Shown piece by piece: positions 1 to 11,851 of a stretch of 64,000 nucleotides of DNA. Each line of letters opens with the position of its first letter. The first letter of the stretch is position 1. The notes beneath the pieces were generated by a model that had not been told where the DNA came from, searched no databases, and saw only the letters and a list, made by a program, of their open reading frames with translations. Source of the stretch: Megamerina dolium (lineage: Eukaryota; Arthropoda; Insecta; Diptera; Megamerinidae); assembly GCA_963854835.1 (NCBI GenBank), contig OY978525.1, positions 7,861,540 to 7,925,539 of the forward strand, read 5' to 3'. A program made the position numbers and the translations under genes.

Positions 1-2
1 GA

Positions 3-528
3 CGGTCAGCTGAGTAGACAGCAGTCGACAAATCGAATCCAAAACGAGAAAAGACGCAACAGTCGGTCGGTAAGGTGATGGTGTCTGTATTTTGGGTTGC
101 GAACGGAATAATATTCATCAACTATATCCAAAAAGGAACCACCATCAACAGCGATTATTATTGTGAATTTTTGGACCGATTGAGGGGTGAAATCGCAAAG
201 AAACGGTAAACGGAAAAACGTGTTGTTGCACCGTGATAATGCGCTATGTGACAAATCGATGAAAACGATGGCAAAATTGAATGAATTGGGCTTCGAATTA
301 TTTCCCCACCCACCGTATTCTCCAGATTTAGCCCCCAGCGACTTTTTCTTGTTTTCATATCTCAAGAGAATGCTTTCTGAAAAGAAATTTCAGTCCGATG
401 ATGCAATAATCGCTGAAATTAAGGCCTACTCTGATGAGTATGGGAAATCGTACTATAAAAGTGGTATCGAAAAATTGGAAAATCGCTATACTCGTTGTAT
501 CGCCTTCGAAGGCTACTACGTTGAATAA
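3..528 (+). pseudogene. mariner (DD34D) transposase, 3' part, broken
   Basis: This is the C-terminal half of a mariner transposase that runs off the left edge of the window. From base 3 the reading frame matches the mariner core, but an in-frame TAG at 15-17 stands where a tryptophan is usual. A frameshift near 187-207 moves the reading to the frame that ends at 528. Visible motifs are the second catalytic aspartate in the HRDNA block and the third in [15 protein letters not shown], followed by the usual YYKSGIEKLENRYTRCI tail and a terminal YVE. The type is closest to the irritans-like mariners. The first DE motif would lie outside the window. It cannot encode active enzyme. Confidence 0.85.
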
Positions 529-600
529 TAAAATCGAGTTTTTTTCAAAATTTTGTTTTTTTTTTTCATGCTTTTCCTACGGCCTTATTGAATGGCCTGT
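529..600 (+). mobile_element. probable mariner 3' UTR and terminal repeat
   Basis: After the stop codon come an AATAAA-like A/T stretch and a T tract, then a sequence ending AATGGCCTGT followed by TA at 601-602. The layout (short 3' UTR, T tract, about 27-bp end, TA) fits a mariner 3' terminus. The 5' partner lies outside the window, so the terminal repeat cannot be confirmed. Confidence 0.4.
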
Positions 601-602
601 TA

Positions 603-1265
603 TTGAAGGCTTATTCCATGTTCTTCTTTTTGCTGCTTTATTTAAGTGACTCTTGGGTGTTTCTGAACAAACTAGTAGTTTTGTAATAAATTAAATTGTA
701 ATCGAAGAGGTAATCAGTCAGAGAACTAGTGAAACTGCCACTACTTGACCAGTTCTTTTGTATCATAGGCTATATATTCGTCCATATTGGTGTATATGTC
801 AATATGAAACACTTTACTTTTGTTTGCTTTTAATTTAAAAGCTCGAACGAACTAGTTGAAACCCTAAACGATTATATATTTATAATAAAAAAAAAAAAAA
901 AATGAAGAATAAAAATTGCTAAACTGTAAATTGCGAATAAGAGTGATTATTGCATATAAAATGAACCTGAACAAATTGATTAAATTTTATAGCTTACTGA
1001 AATTGATTGTCATTGTACATTTGAACTTATAACCGTTAATTAATTCGTATAGATGGACATTCAAACAAAACAAGTTAGCAGCTAACAATTTTTTAAATAA
1101 TAATTATCTAATGCAGCATTACATTAAACAATAAAAAAAAAATTGTTTTTTATAAATAATAGAGAACAAAGTCTATATGCATACATATAATAACAGTACA
1201 TTGAATAAGAAGCAGAAATTAATTGAAAAGTAAATTGATTAATTGAGTAATCACTTGTGTGCCAA
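603..1265. other. AT-rich sequence upstream of NAD kinase exon 1
   Basis: No coding potential was seen. The stretch holds A/T homopolymers (A tract near 887-901). It should include the 5' UTR and possibly the distal promoter of the NAD kinase gene, because no splice acceptor is evident just before the ATG at 1266. No convincing TATA or initiator element could be assigned. Confidence 0.4.
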
Positions 1266-1400
1266 ATGATGACAGCCTGCCTATCGGATATTGATTTAGC
1301 AACGCTTCATAAAAGTCGCCTTGAGGAACGTATCAATTATAAATTGGCATGGAGTGCAATACATCGTCAGATCTATCAGCAACATTATCATCCTCATCAC

Positions 1401-1434
<34 letters not shown>

Positions 1435-1804
1435 GTCAACATCATCAACATCACCAGCAGCAGCAGCAGCAGCGGCATCATGATCAGCTACATCGTACAG
1501 ACTCTAAACACCACCCTCAACATCATCAACAACAACATCAGCAGCAGGAACAACAACAGCAAAAGCAGGAACAACAACAATATTTTGCAGATGATTATAG
1601 CTGCGTTCATCGCATGAAATCATCACGTGTATCATATTTATCGCCTCGTAATGTACATGGTAGTGAAATTTCCACAAATGCTTATGATGATGATTTCCTA
1701 TTAAGTGAAAAATTGAAACAATTAAATCACATCGATGATGATGATGAGGCAAATTGTAATTATTTTTCATCGTCAACACGTCGTCGTCGATCAGGAACAT
1801 GGCC
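1266..1804 (+). CDS. NADK: NAD kinase distal first coding exon, His/Gln-rich
   Basis: The exon starts at tandem ATGs (1266, 1269) in a fly-like CCAAATGATG context and ends at the donor GTAAGT (1805), phase 2. It encodes about 179 residues. The N-terminus ([20 protein letters not shown]) looks like ordinary conserved protein. Next comes a run of 13 histidines, mixed His/Gln tracts, an acidic DDDD block and an RRRRSGTWP end that joins RTRSLNAP in exon 2. Such a region probably acts as an isoform-specific regulatory or binding tail; no domain is recognised. The exon could instead belong to another transcript, but phase and reading favour NADK. Confidence 0.75.
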
Positions 1805-4800
1805 GTAAGTGTTTTTCACACAAATATTTTTATTTACATAGAATTATGCGACTAAGGACTGCGTTGGGAAAAATGGTCGCATCACAAATTCCCAAAAAAA
1901 AATATTTGAAATGTTTCACTTTAGTAATACCGAAACTACGACAGATAGTCAGATAGTCTGGTATATTCGAAAAAACATAATTTTGTATTTTCAAATATGT
2001 GCACTCATTGCTAAAAATAATTATATGTACGGAGTTTCAACTTGATAACTAAAATATTTTCGTACTCTAACTGTAAAAACTCACATTAAATAATAAACTT
2101 TTATACGAGAAGTAGGCGTGGTTTTCATCCGATTACACCCATTTTCAAATATATCCATTCTGTGTTCAAATTAACTTTGTATATCAAATTTTAGCATTAT
2201 GCACTTATATTTTCACGCACAAAGTATAAAAACATTCATTCGAAAACATAATTTTATATGGGAGGTATCCGCGGTTTTCATCAGATTTCGTCCATTTTCA
2301 AACATGTCCATTTTTTAGTGAATATAATCATGTATACCAAAAATCTGCTCAATATATTTGTAATTTCGTGTGCAAAGTGGGAAAATATTAATTTGAAAAC
2401 CAACTTTTGTTTGGCAGGTAGGTTTGGTTTAAATCCGATTCCGTCCATTCTTAAGCTAGTCTATTAAGTAGTGAATATACCCATATATACCGAATTTGAC
2501 GTTGTTTACTCTATATTTTCATGCGCTAACTATGAAAAGGTATATGCGGAAACATATTTTTGTAGGAGAGGTTAGTGTGATTTTTATCAGATTCCATTCC
2601 ATTTCGAGCTCACCCATACTTCAGCAAAAGTAATCACATGTACCAAGTTTTAACTTGATTCCTTTATATTTTCATACTCAATATCGGAAATCATGCATAC
2701 TACCAAAGCATACATTTGTATGACAAGTAGGCGACGTTTTTATCCGATTACGCCCATTTATTTCTGCAATCATACGTTTGGAAAAATAATCTTATATACC
2801 AATTTTTATCAAAATTGCAAATTATTTATATAGGCGGACATGGCTAAATTGTTTCAGATGGGTAACTGTATTTGGTGTACACCTACTAAATGCTCTAGAT
2901 CAGTGATGGACACACTCATACTATTACATTTTACGTATGGTGTAATGCAGAGAGGGAATTGTGCGATCTGAATCTCTCTTTCTCTCTATAATAAGCATCA
3001 GCATACTCTAATTGGTTGTCGAACATGCTCTTGCCGTGTCGGTGTGCTCGTGTCTGAATGTAGACCAAAACAGCTGATCTTCACGCGTGATGTGGATCGT
3101 CCATCATTGCTCTAGATTAACGGACCGCGAGATTTTCGAAGAAATGTTTCACCTGTCCAAGAATATTATAAAAATCTGTGTATTGAAGCATTGCCAAATT
3201 TAGTTGACAATGCAAATTATATTTATTCTTTATTTGGCTCAACATGTGGTCGTGAACAGCTGTTCTCTAAGATGAAATACTTGAAATCGAAGTACAGAAG
3301 CAAAATTACGGGTAAAATGAAGATATTAACTACTACGACCCGCGGAAAAAAAGCATAAATTTCATTCTGTCCCACGCTATTAAAAGGTTGCCCACCCTTG
3401 CTCTAGATTATTACAGGTCAAAGAGTTTGAGAGCCCAGACCTCGGTTGCTGTAATAAACCTCTGTCAGTTCATATTGAGATCAAGTTGGTATAAGCTGCA
3501 GAGATTTTGGAGTCGAAGTATTACAATGGGACTTTGCTAACCTAACCGTGACCTTTGGAGTGTTCTATTTTGCCTCTTTGCTTACCTACCTAGATTATCG
3601 TTCTTCTAAGCATTATTGTCTAGAAAATTTGCTCCGTTGAAAGTCGGAAAATTGTTAAACCAAATTTCTTTTTGACTTTGTGTACAAAAATACTGGGAAT
3701 AATCTATTTCTTTTCTCAAATGTTTGAATATTTCTTCAATACCGGAATTATTTTATATTTTCTTGTGATTTTTTTTTGTTACATTTTTTCCATTTTCATA
3801 GAAACTTGAAATTGTACATAATCAATCACAGTAAACTTTTAAAGCAATTTCAATTTTTCGAAAGTACTAGATAGGTTCGAGAAATGACTTAGCGACTGCT
3901 ACTGTGAAAATGCCCCTTGTCAACATGTTGCTAAACATTTTTATAGTTTTGAGCATTTTTATTTTATCAAGTTCACTATGGGTGGCCACTTTCAATAGAC
4001 TTATTTTATATTCTTACACTTTATTTTTGTTATAAATTCCCATTTTCATAGAAATTTGAAATTGTACAAAACAAATCACAGTAAACTTTTCAATTTTTCG
4101 AAAGTATTAGATAGGTTCGAGAAATGACTTAGCGACTGCTACCTTCAAAATATTGCTAAACATTTTTATAGTTTTGAGCACTTTCAATTCAAAGGTATTT
4201 TTTTAATGAGTAAAATTTTCTAACATTTAAATCATCAACGCAGACGTTTTTGAATTTGATTGATTTTTTTTTTTTTTAATTAAAGCAAAAAATGTAATCG
4301 AACATTTTTTGCAACACAGTCCTTATAGAAGATGATTTGCATGTGAATCTATGCATTTTTGCAAATTCATGCTGTGACAATGCTTTCTTTGTAAAATGAT
4401 GATTAAAAATTGAATTTATAAGGGAAAACTAAAATATACGGAATTTCCAAATATGCTATAAGGTCGAACTACATACATGCAACAAATTGAATTAAATAAA
4501 TGTATTTTTGATTATGTACATTTAAAATGAAATATATGAATATTAAGAAAGGGTATAGTAGTTGATTATAATTGGTTTTTCATACTTCAATTCCTTAGAA
4601 AGACAATGATTTTTACTTTGCCTCACATAAGTAGATAGTAATAGTACTCAATAGTACTTTCTAAACAAAATTGAAAAAAAAAAAAAAAACTCGGCCAAGA
4701 CTTTTCGAAATTCATATGGCCAAATCATAAGCGTGGCTTGATCATAACTTGGCAATATTCCAATAAATCATAACTGTTATTATATGTATTATATTATATT

Positions 4801-7800
4801 CAACTATTATCTATTGTCATCTGGTCATAAATTTAAACATATTCAGACATATTAAGCTAGATCTATGCTAATCAGAAATAAACATGAAATCTCAAATTAA
4901 CTGTTATTTATTGAGATATTGTTGACTTTTATTAGTTTTTTTTTGCTTTTTGTTTTTTTGTTTTGTTTTGTTTTTGAAATATTTTAAGTATTTCTTGAAA
5001 ATAATTTTTCATTTTTGCATATTTTTTATTATTTTTTTATTCTAATGTCACACACAATGGCGTTTAATAAAACTCAGTAACATAATACAACAACAACAAC
5101 AATGAAGAGCCATTTGTATGGTACCAGTCAGTGTGAAGCTCCGTTGGCATAATTCAAGCGCTAGCGCCATTTTTTTTTATGGTGTTTTTTTAGCAATAAT
5201 TTTTTTGTTTTATTTTTTATTTTTTGTGTTTGGTGGCTATTATCTTCTCTTCATCTAAATACAACTGCTATTTTTTGTGTTTATTCTTTTTATCAATGTT
5301 GTATTTATTTTTGAAGAATTACTATTTAGAATATCGATATCTATATATATGGGCATTTCCTAGATTATGGATGTGATATTAGTACGCTTAAAGTGCGTAT
5401 AGATAGTAGGATGTAATATTTCTTTGGTATTACTGCTATAAACAATTCGGCAAGCATACGGAAATATTACTTGGAGTAAGCATATGTATATTGTAAGCAT
5501 TTGTAAGCATTTTTTAAGCATGCTTACAATTACCAATCTAAAAAAACTCAAATTTTGCTTCGTTTTTGATTTTTTTGTGCTATTGTTTGATTTCAATAAA
5601 AACCGAGTGCTTGTTACTCTTGCTTTTACGATTAATTAGTTTAATTTGATACATGCAAAGTATGTATTTTTAATCTTTCATTAAAAAAAAAAATATGTGG
5701 AAGCTGTAACTCTTTATAAAGTGCCATATAAATATTTTTTTTTATATGCGGGAATAAGAAGGAGTCATTGAGAGCCAAATCAGGGCTGTACGGCGGCTGA
5801 CCCATTAATTCGATGTTTTGGTTGGTCAAATAGACGATTGTTTAAGCCGATGTGTGAGAGCTTGCATTATCATGGTGAAGAAAGATTCTGCGACGGCGAT
5901 TGTTTTTCCGTATTTCATTGAACATTTTTGGCAAATAAATGGTTGTGTACCATACAGAATGGACCATTCTACGTTCTAACGGCACAGTAGCTACATGACC
6001 AATTTTGCCGGAGAAACAGGCGACCTTTTGCTTCGATATGCTGTGGGAACGAACAACTTTTGTTGGGTTTGGCTCGTCTTGGAAGACACATACGGTCGAC
6101 TGCTGTTTTGTTTCCAGCTCATATGCATATATCCATGATTCGTCAGCTATCACGATCTTATAAACGTCTTTCGAAGCACCGCGATCGAATTTGGTCATCA
6201 TTTCTTTGCACCAATCAACACGAGTCTTTTTTTTTAGCGATTGTAAAATTGTGCGGAATCCAACGAGAACAAATCTTCCTGATAGCTAAGTGTTCATACA
6301 ATATCGAATGCACGTCGGTGGAACTAATGCCCAAGGATGCCTCTATCTCACGGTATGTCACATGACGATCCTTCATTATCAGTTCACGTACAGCATCGTT
6401 GGTTTCTGAGTACGTTTATGCTAAAAAATGTCAAACTTTCCAATGGAAATGTCAGATTTGACGAAAACGTACTAGGATCATACTTTTCAAAAAAAATATA
6501 AAAGTCAACCCCCGTATGAAATATTGCTTTCTGTAAGAGTTTCGCAAATGCTTGCCTATTATATTGAATCTTAAAGTTTCCCAAATAAAAAATAATCATT
6601 GAAAATATTTGTTGTTGTTGTTGTTATTATTGTTGTTGTAATAAAACCAATACTAGAAGATGAAGACCCTCAAATGCTCCCCCCGAAGGAGTTGGTTCGA
6701 TTCCTCGATATATTAAATACACTATATATCAAGGTATAAAGGGGTATAAAGAGGTGGACAATAGACCAGGTTGGTCGCAATGCATAAAGACCTTAGCCTA
6801 ACCCGTATTACCATTACCATTACCATAGCTGAAGAGGCACTATATCCTATTGAATTATGGGGTCTCCTTTGGGACGAAGGCTCCTTTACCCATTTGAAAT
6901 TGTTATTGCTTGTAATAATCAAGTGCTTTCGATACCCTTACTATAGTGAACATTTTTGAGTTTTTTTTTTTTTGTTTATTCTACAATTATTTTAAAATAT
7001 TTTATAACAATTTGACTACTATTTTCCTGGCCTAAGACTTACCTATGTAAGCTTAATATAAGACTTACATATGTAAACTTGCTGTAAGCCGTGTATGTAA
7101 GCCTACCTCAAGACTTATAGTCTAGACAGACGGCAGCGTTAATCCGGATTAACGACGCACTTAATCCGAATAAAATACTAACCTGACAAACGGCAGTATT
7201 ACGGATTAACTAAACTTCTGATTGCTGTTTATATTAGGTCTGCTCACTTACATTACTATCACTATCAATTTCTGTCATCTACAAGAAGTACGTGAACTGA
7301 AAACTATCAAAAATTTGTAAATTGACATTCACAGTTCGTAATTGACATCTGGATTTATTTGTTCGCCAACGCTCTTCATGTTGTTAACAATTGTTGAAAA
7401 TATTTTATAAGCGAACACACCTATTGTTTTGTAAGTGAGGTCGACAAAAATTGACAATAGAAATTTTTCAGCAGTGTTGCCATCGTAAATTGCCCTAATC
7501 CTCTTTAATTTTGAGAATTAACTCGTTGAGTTAATGCGGATTAGCTGCAGTTTATGCCCGAGTTAATTCGAATTAAATCATTAATCCGGATTAACGCTGC
7601 CGTCTGTCAGGGCTATTTCATATGTAAGCTTACCGTAAATATTTTGCAAGCACTTTTACATTGTATTAATTAATGTATATTTAAGCAAAAAATTGTTAAT
7701 GAGCGATTGCTTAATTTACAAATATCAATGTTTTCTGAAAATTGCTCGAGAATTTTTAATTTTTTTCACTTTTAGTTGAGATTTTCTGGGATATGCTAAA

Positions 7801-10800
7801 TGTTGTATCAAGTATATAAACTTACCGTAATTATATTGCAAGCATTTTTACTTTGTATTGATGTATATTTAAACGAAAAATTTGGCGTGGGAAATGCCCT
7901 TATGTATTTTGTTTGATCCGCCTTACTAGTAGTTCGTCATGTTTTTGTTTGTACTCTAAACATAATTATAAATATGTGTATTAAATTTGTTGGCACTCCG
8001 ACTATATATGTACATATACGTCATACTTATAACCCGGACCTACATTATCATCATCATCATCATCATCATCAACATCGTACACTATGAGAAAACGACGTAA
8101 ATATTTAGAGAATTTTAATTGAATTTGTATTGAATCTTGAACAAAACACATAAAACGTAATATTTTAATAGAAATTCAATAGTTTTGATTAATCACTTTG
8201 ATCAACAATGGTTGAGGATGTGATAACCTGTTCAAGAAATGATGTAGTTTATTTAAAAATTCCAAATATTTTCGATAAATTATCTCATAATATTATTTTT
8301 TGATTAAATTATAATTATTCTATATAATTTCAGTGTAATTGTTTCACTGTTATACACAATTTGTTATAAAAAAGTGCTAATTAAAAGTAGAACCAATGTT
8401 ACGGTGTATAATATCTATACATTTCGTTGATTAAATATTATTCGATAGTGATGAACTAATTTTCGATATCATAATTATGGATGGGTGTTTTGATTTGTCA
8501 TGCATTGCTAATTGTATAAAAACGTCAAATAAATCACGGCTATTATATGATTAGTTATACACTAGGCATAATTGAAAGTAGTGAATAATAAAATTTAAAA
8601 TGGCTACCACATTTTCTAGAAATTTCAATTTGAATAATTAATTCATTGCGATACACATTATACATTCGCATATTATGTAAATATATAATGCATATGAATA
8701 TACGAACTACATACAATGGAACGAACAGCATAACAAATGCTCAAAACCCTGTTGGATAAAAAAATAAATACAATTAAGGTTCGCTATTAATTATACCTGA
8801 AAATATTTATACAATAGAGCATCAAAATATTATAAAGTGCTCAACAAGAAAGTACAAAAAAAAAATATGGATTTAAAAAATATTCTTATTTCGATGAAAT
8901 GTGATTGATTTTCGGATTAATTTAGGAGTTGATAATATTCAGAAAATTTATGCTGAAAGCCTCAGAATAAATACAAAATTAAGAACATTATGAGCATATG
9001 AGTCCCAATTAAAATTATTATTCTTCTTCTTATGTGGCCATAACAACCGAATATCGATTTAGGCCGAATATAACATGCTTCGCCAGCCAGTTCGCCAGTT
9101 AAAAATTCCAAGCGCCGTCAGGTTCTCCAGTACTTGGTCTTTCCACCGGAGGTTAGGTCTTCCTCTTCTGCGTCGTCCTCCAGCGGGTTCCGAATATAAC
9201 ACCTTCTTAGCTGGAGCGTGTTCTTCCATTCGCTCGACATGACCTAGCCAGCGCAGCCGCTGGATTTTGATGCGCTTTACTTTATCCTATTCATACCCAG
9301 GTCCACTGACTTCTGTAGTTCGGTGGAACTGCAGGTAGAAAAGCCATTCACCACGATCTTCCCTTCAAGAGAAGACTGGGATGGCAAAATAGATTGTACC
9401 GATAAGGTCATCATATATACAGACGTATCTAAACTACAGAGGCAAGTGTGAGGGGGTGTCTACTCCAACGAGCTAGGCACCTATTCCTTCCGTTTGCCAG
9501 ACCATTGTAGTGTATTTCAGGCTGAAATCTTAGCCATCAGAAAGAAGAAATATGTTCTGACCACAAAAGAAATAATTATCTACTCGGACGTTCAGTCTGC
9601 TCTGAGATCACTGCAATCAGCAAGACATTCATCCAAGACAGTGATTGAATGTCATGAACTATTAACCGAGCTTACGGAATACTTTAACATAACTCTGTCT
9701 TGGATGCCCGGCCATAGCAATATTGAGGGTAACTGCAAGGCGGATGAATTGGCAAGGCAGGGTACGACAATGCCACTCCATCAGGATAAGGCGTTGGTCC
9801 CAATGCCACTGACAACTTGCAAGTTGCTAATAGATAGGTTTACCATCGATGTCGTCAATACACGTTGGAGACAAACCCCTAACTGTTTAACTAGTAGGCT
9901 AACGTGGCCGGAATGGAGCTTAAGTCGAACTAAACTACTTTTGAAATGTAATAGGCTGGACACCAGAAGAACAATCGGGGTTCTAACTGGCCATTGCCTT
10001 ATCGGTAGGCACGCAAATAAACTAGGGGCACCTTTTCACGACTATTGCAGAAGCTGCCAGGCTGTTGAAGAGGAAGAAACCGTAGAACACCTTCTGTGCG
10101 GGTGCATGGCTCTGTGCAGGAGGAGGTTCAATACGCTCGGAATCGACTCTGTTGACAGCATCACAGAAGTTGCAAATATAAAACTAACCAAGATTATTTC
10201 GCTCATTAAATCCACAGGATGGTTTAGAGAGGACCCCGCGGGATAAGGATAAGCTTCAGTGGTATCGCAATGGGCCTTCAAATGACCTAAGTGAGTCACA
10301 AGACAGCCACCCTACCTACCTAGCTACCTACCTACATATGTATTTCAAAATGTCGAATAAGCTGTCCTTATAAATTTAAGATCTGTCAATGCAGCTGAGC
10401 AAGTCATTTCCGCAACTCTCTTATTTGAAAACGATTTCAATACATCTAACGGTACTTTTGTGCGATGTTTTGCCACAATATTTTTTAGTTTCAAACAGTA
10501 CATCAGTAAAGGTATTTTTCATGCTGTTCTTTTACAAGTTTCCGGAAAATCTTTTTACTTGATAATTTTTGTAATTTGAGATGACTGATAAAATTTCAAA
10601 TTCATCAAGTATAATTGAAAAGATCTTTAGTAACACCTTTTTGTCTTTCTGTGCCATCGTCTTATTTCAAATATTTTCCACAACTACTTTTTTCAAAGAT
10701 GGGTATGTTTTTTTTTTTTTTAATAGTGCAATAACAAAAATTCTTTAAAATTACTTACTCGGTTTTCGTGCTTTTTTTCTAAATCGGCTCTACATTTATT

Positions 10801-11771
10801 TAAAAAAATTTTTTTATCCCAAAAAATTTTTTAGATTTCCATGAAAACGCTTTATGTGGCGAAATAATAATTTTAAATGACTCATAGCATAGTTTTTTCT
10901 TCTACATTTTTTTTTTTTTTTTTGGGTCATCGTGTTTCAAACACATACACATTTTTCAAGGAAAGTGATATTTTCTGCTCACCGAAGTGTTCTCTCAATA
11001 AATCCATTGATTGATGCGATGTGTGGGAAGTGGCGCCGTCTTGTTGAAACCAAATGTCACCGAGATCACGAGCTTCAATTTCAGGCATCAAATAGTCGGA
11101 TATCATGGCACGATAACGGTCGCCATTGACGGTTACGTTCTCACCGGCATAATTTTTGAAGAGATATGGACCGATGATTCCATCGGCCCACAAACCACGC
11201 CAAACCGTTGTTTTTTCTGGATGAAGTGGCAGCTGTTGAATCTCTTCAGGTTGCTCTTCGTCCCAAATGCGGCAATTTTGCTTCTTTACATACCCATTGA
11301 GCCAGAAATGGACCTCATCGCTGAACAAAATTTGACTCGAAAACGTCGGATCTTCTTGGAACTTTTCAAGAGCCCATAGAGCGAAGCGATGTCGCTTGGG
11401 AAGATCGGGCGGCTTCAGTTCTTGCACAAGTTGTATTTTGTACGCTTTCAATTTAAGATTTCGACGTAAAATGCGCCAAGTCGTTCCATACGTCAGTTCG
11501 AGTTGCTGCGAACGGCGCCGAATCGACTCTCCACGGTCTTCGTGTACACTCTCAACTACGGCCGCTATATTGACTTCACTGCGTGCTGGACGTGGTCTAT
11601 TAGGTCGAATATCATCCAATAATGAATGCTGGGGTATCAAGGCCGATTATGTTGACCATAAGTTGAGCGAAGTGCACGGAACACATTCCTCACAGAACGT
11701 GAATTTTCGTAATAAAGTTGAACGATTTGTAAACGTTGTTCAGGAGTAAGTCTTTCCATGATGAAATGCCA

Positions 11772-11851
<80 letters not shown>

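Noticed and set aside
1504..1800. 98-codon minus-strand frame opposite NADK exon 1
   Set aside because: A shadow of the trinucleotide repeats and exon 1; low-complexity His/Val composition only.
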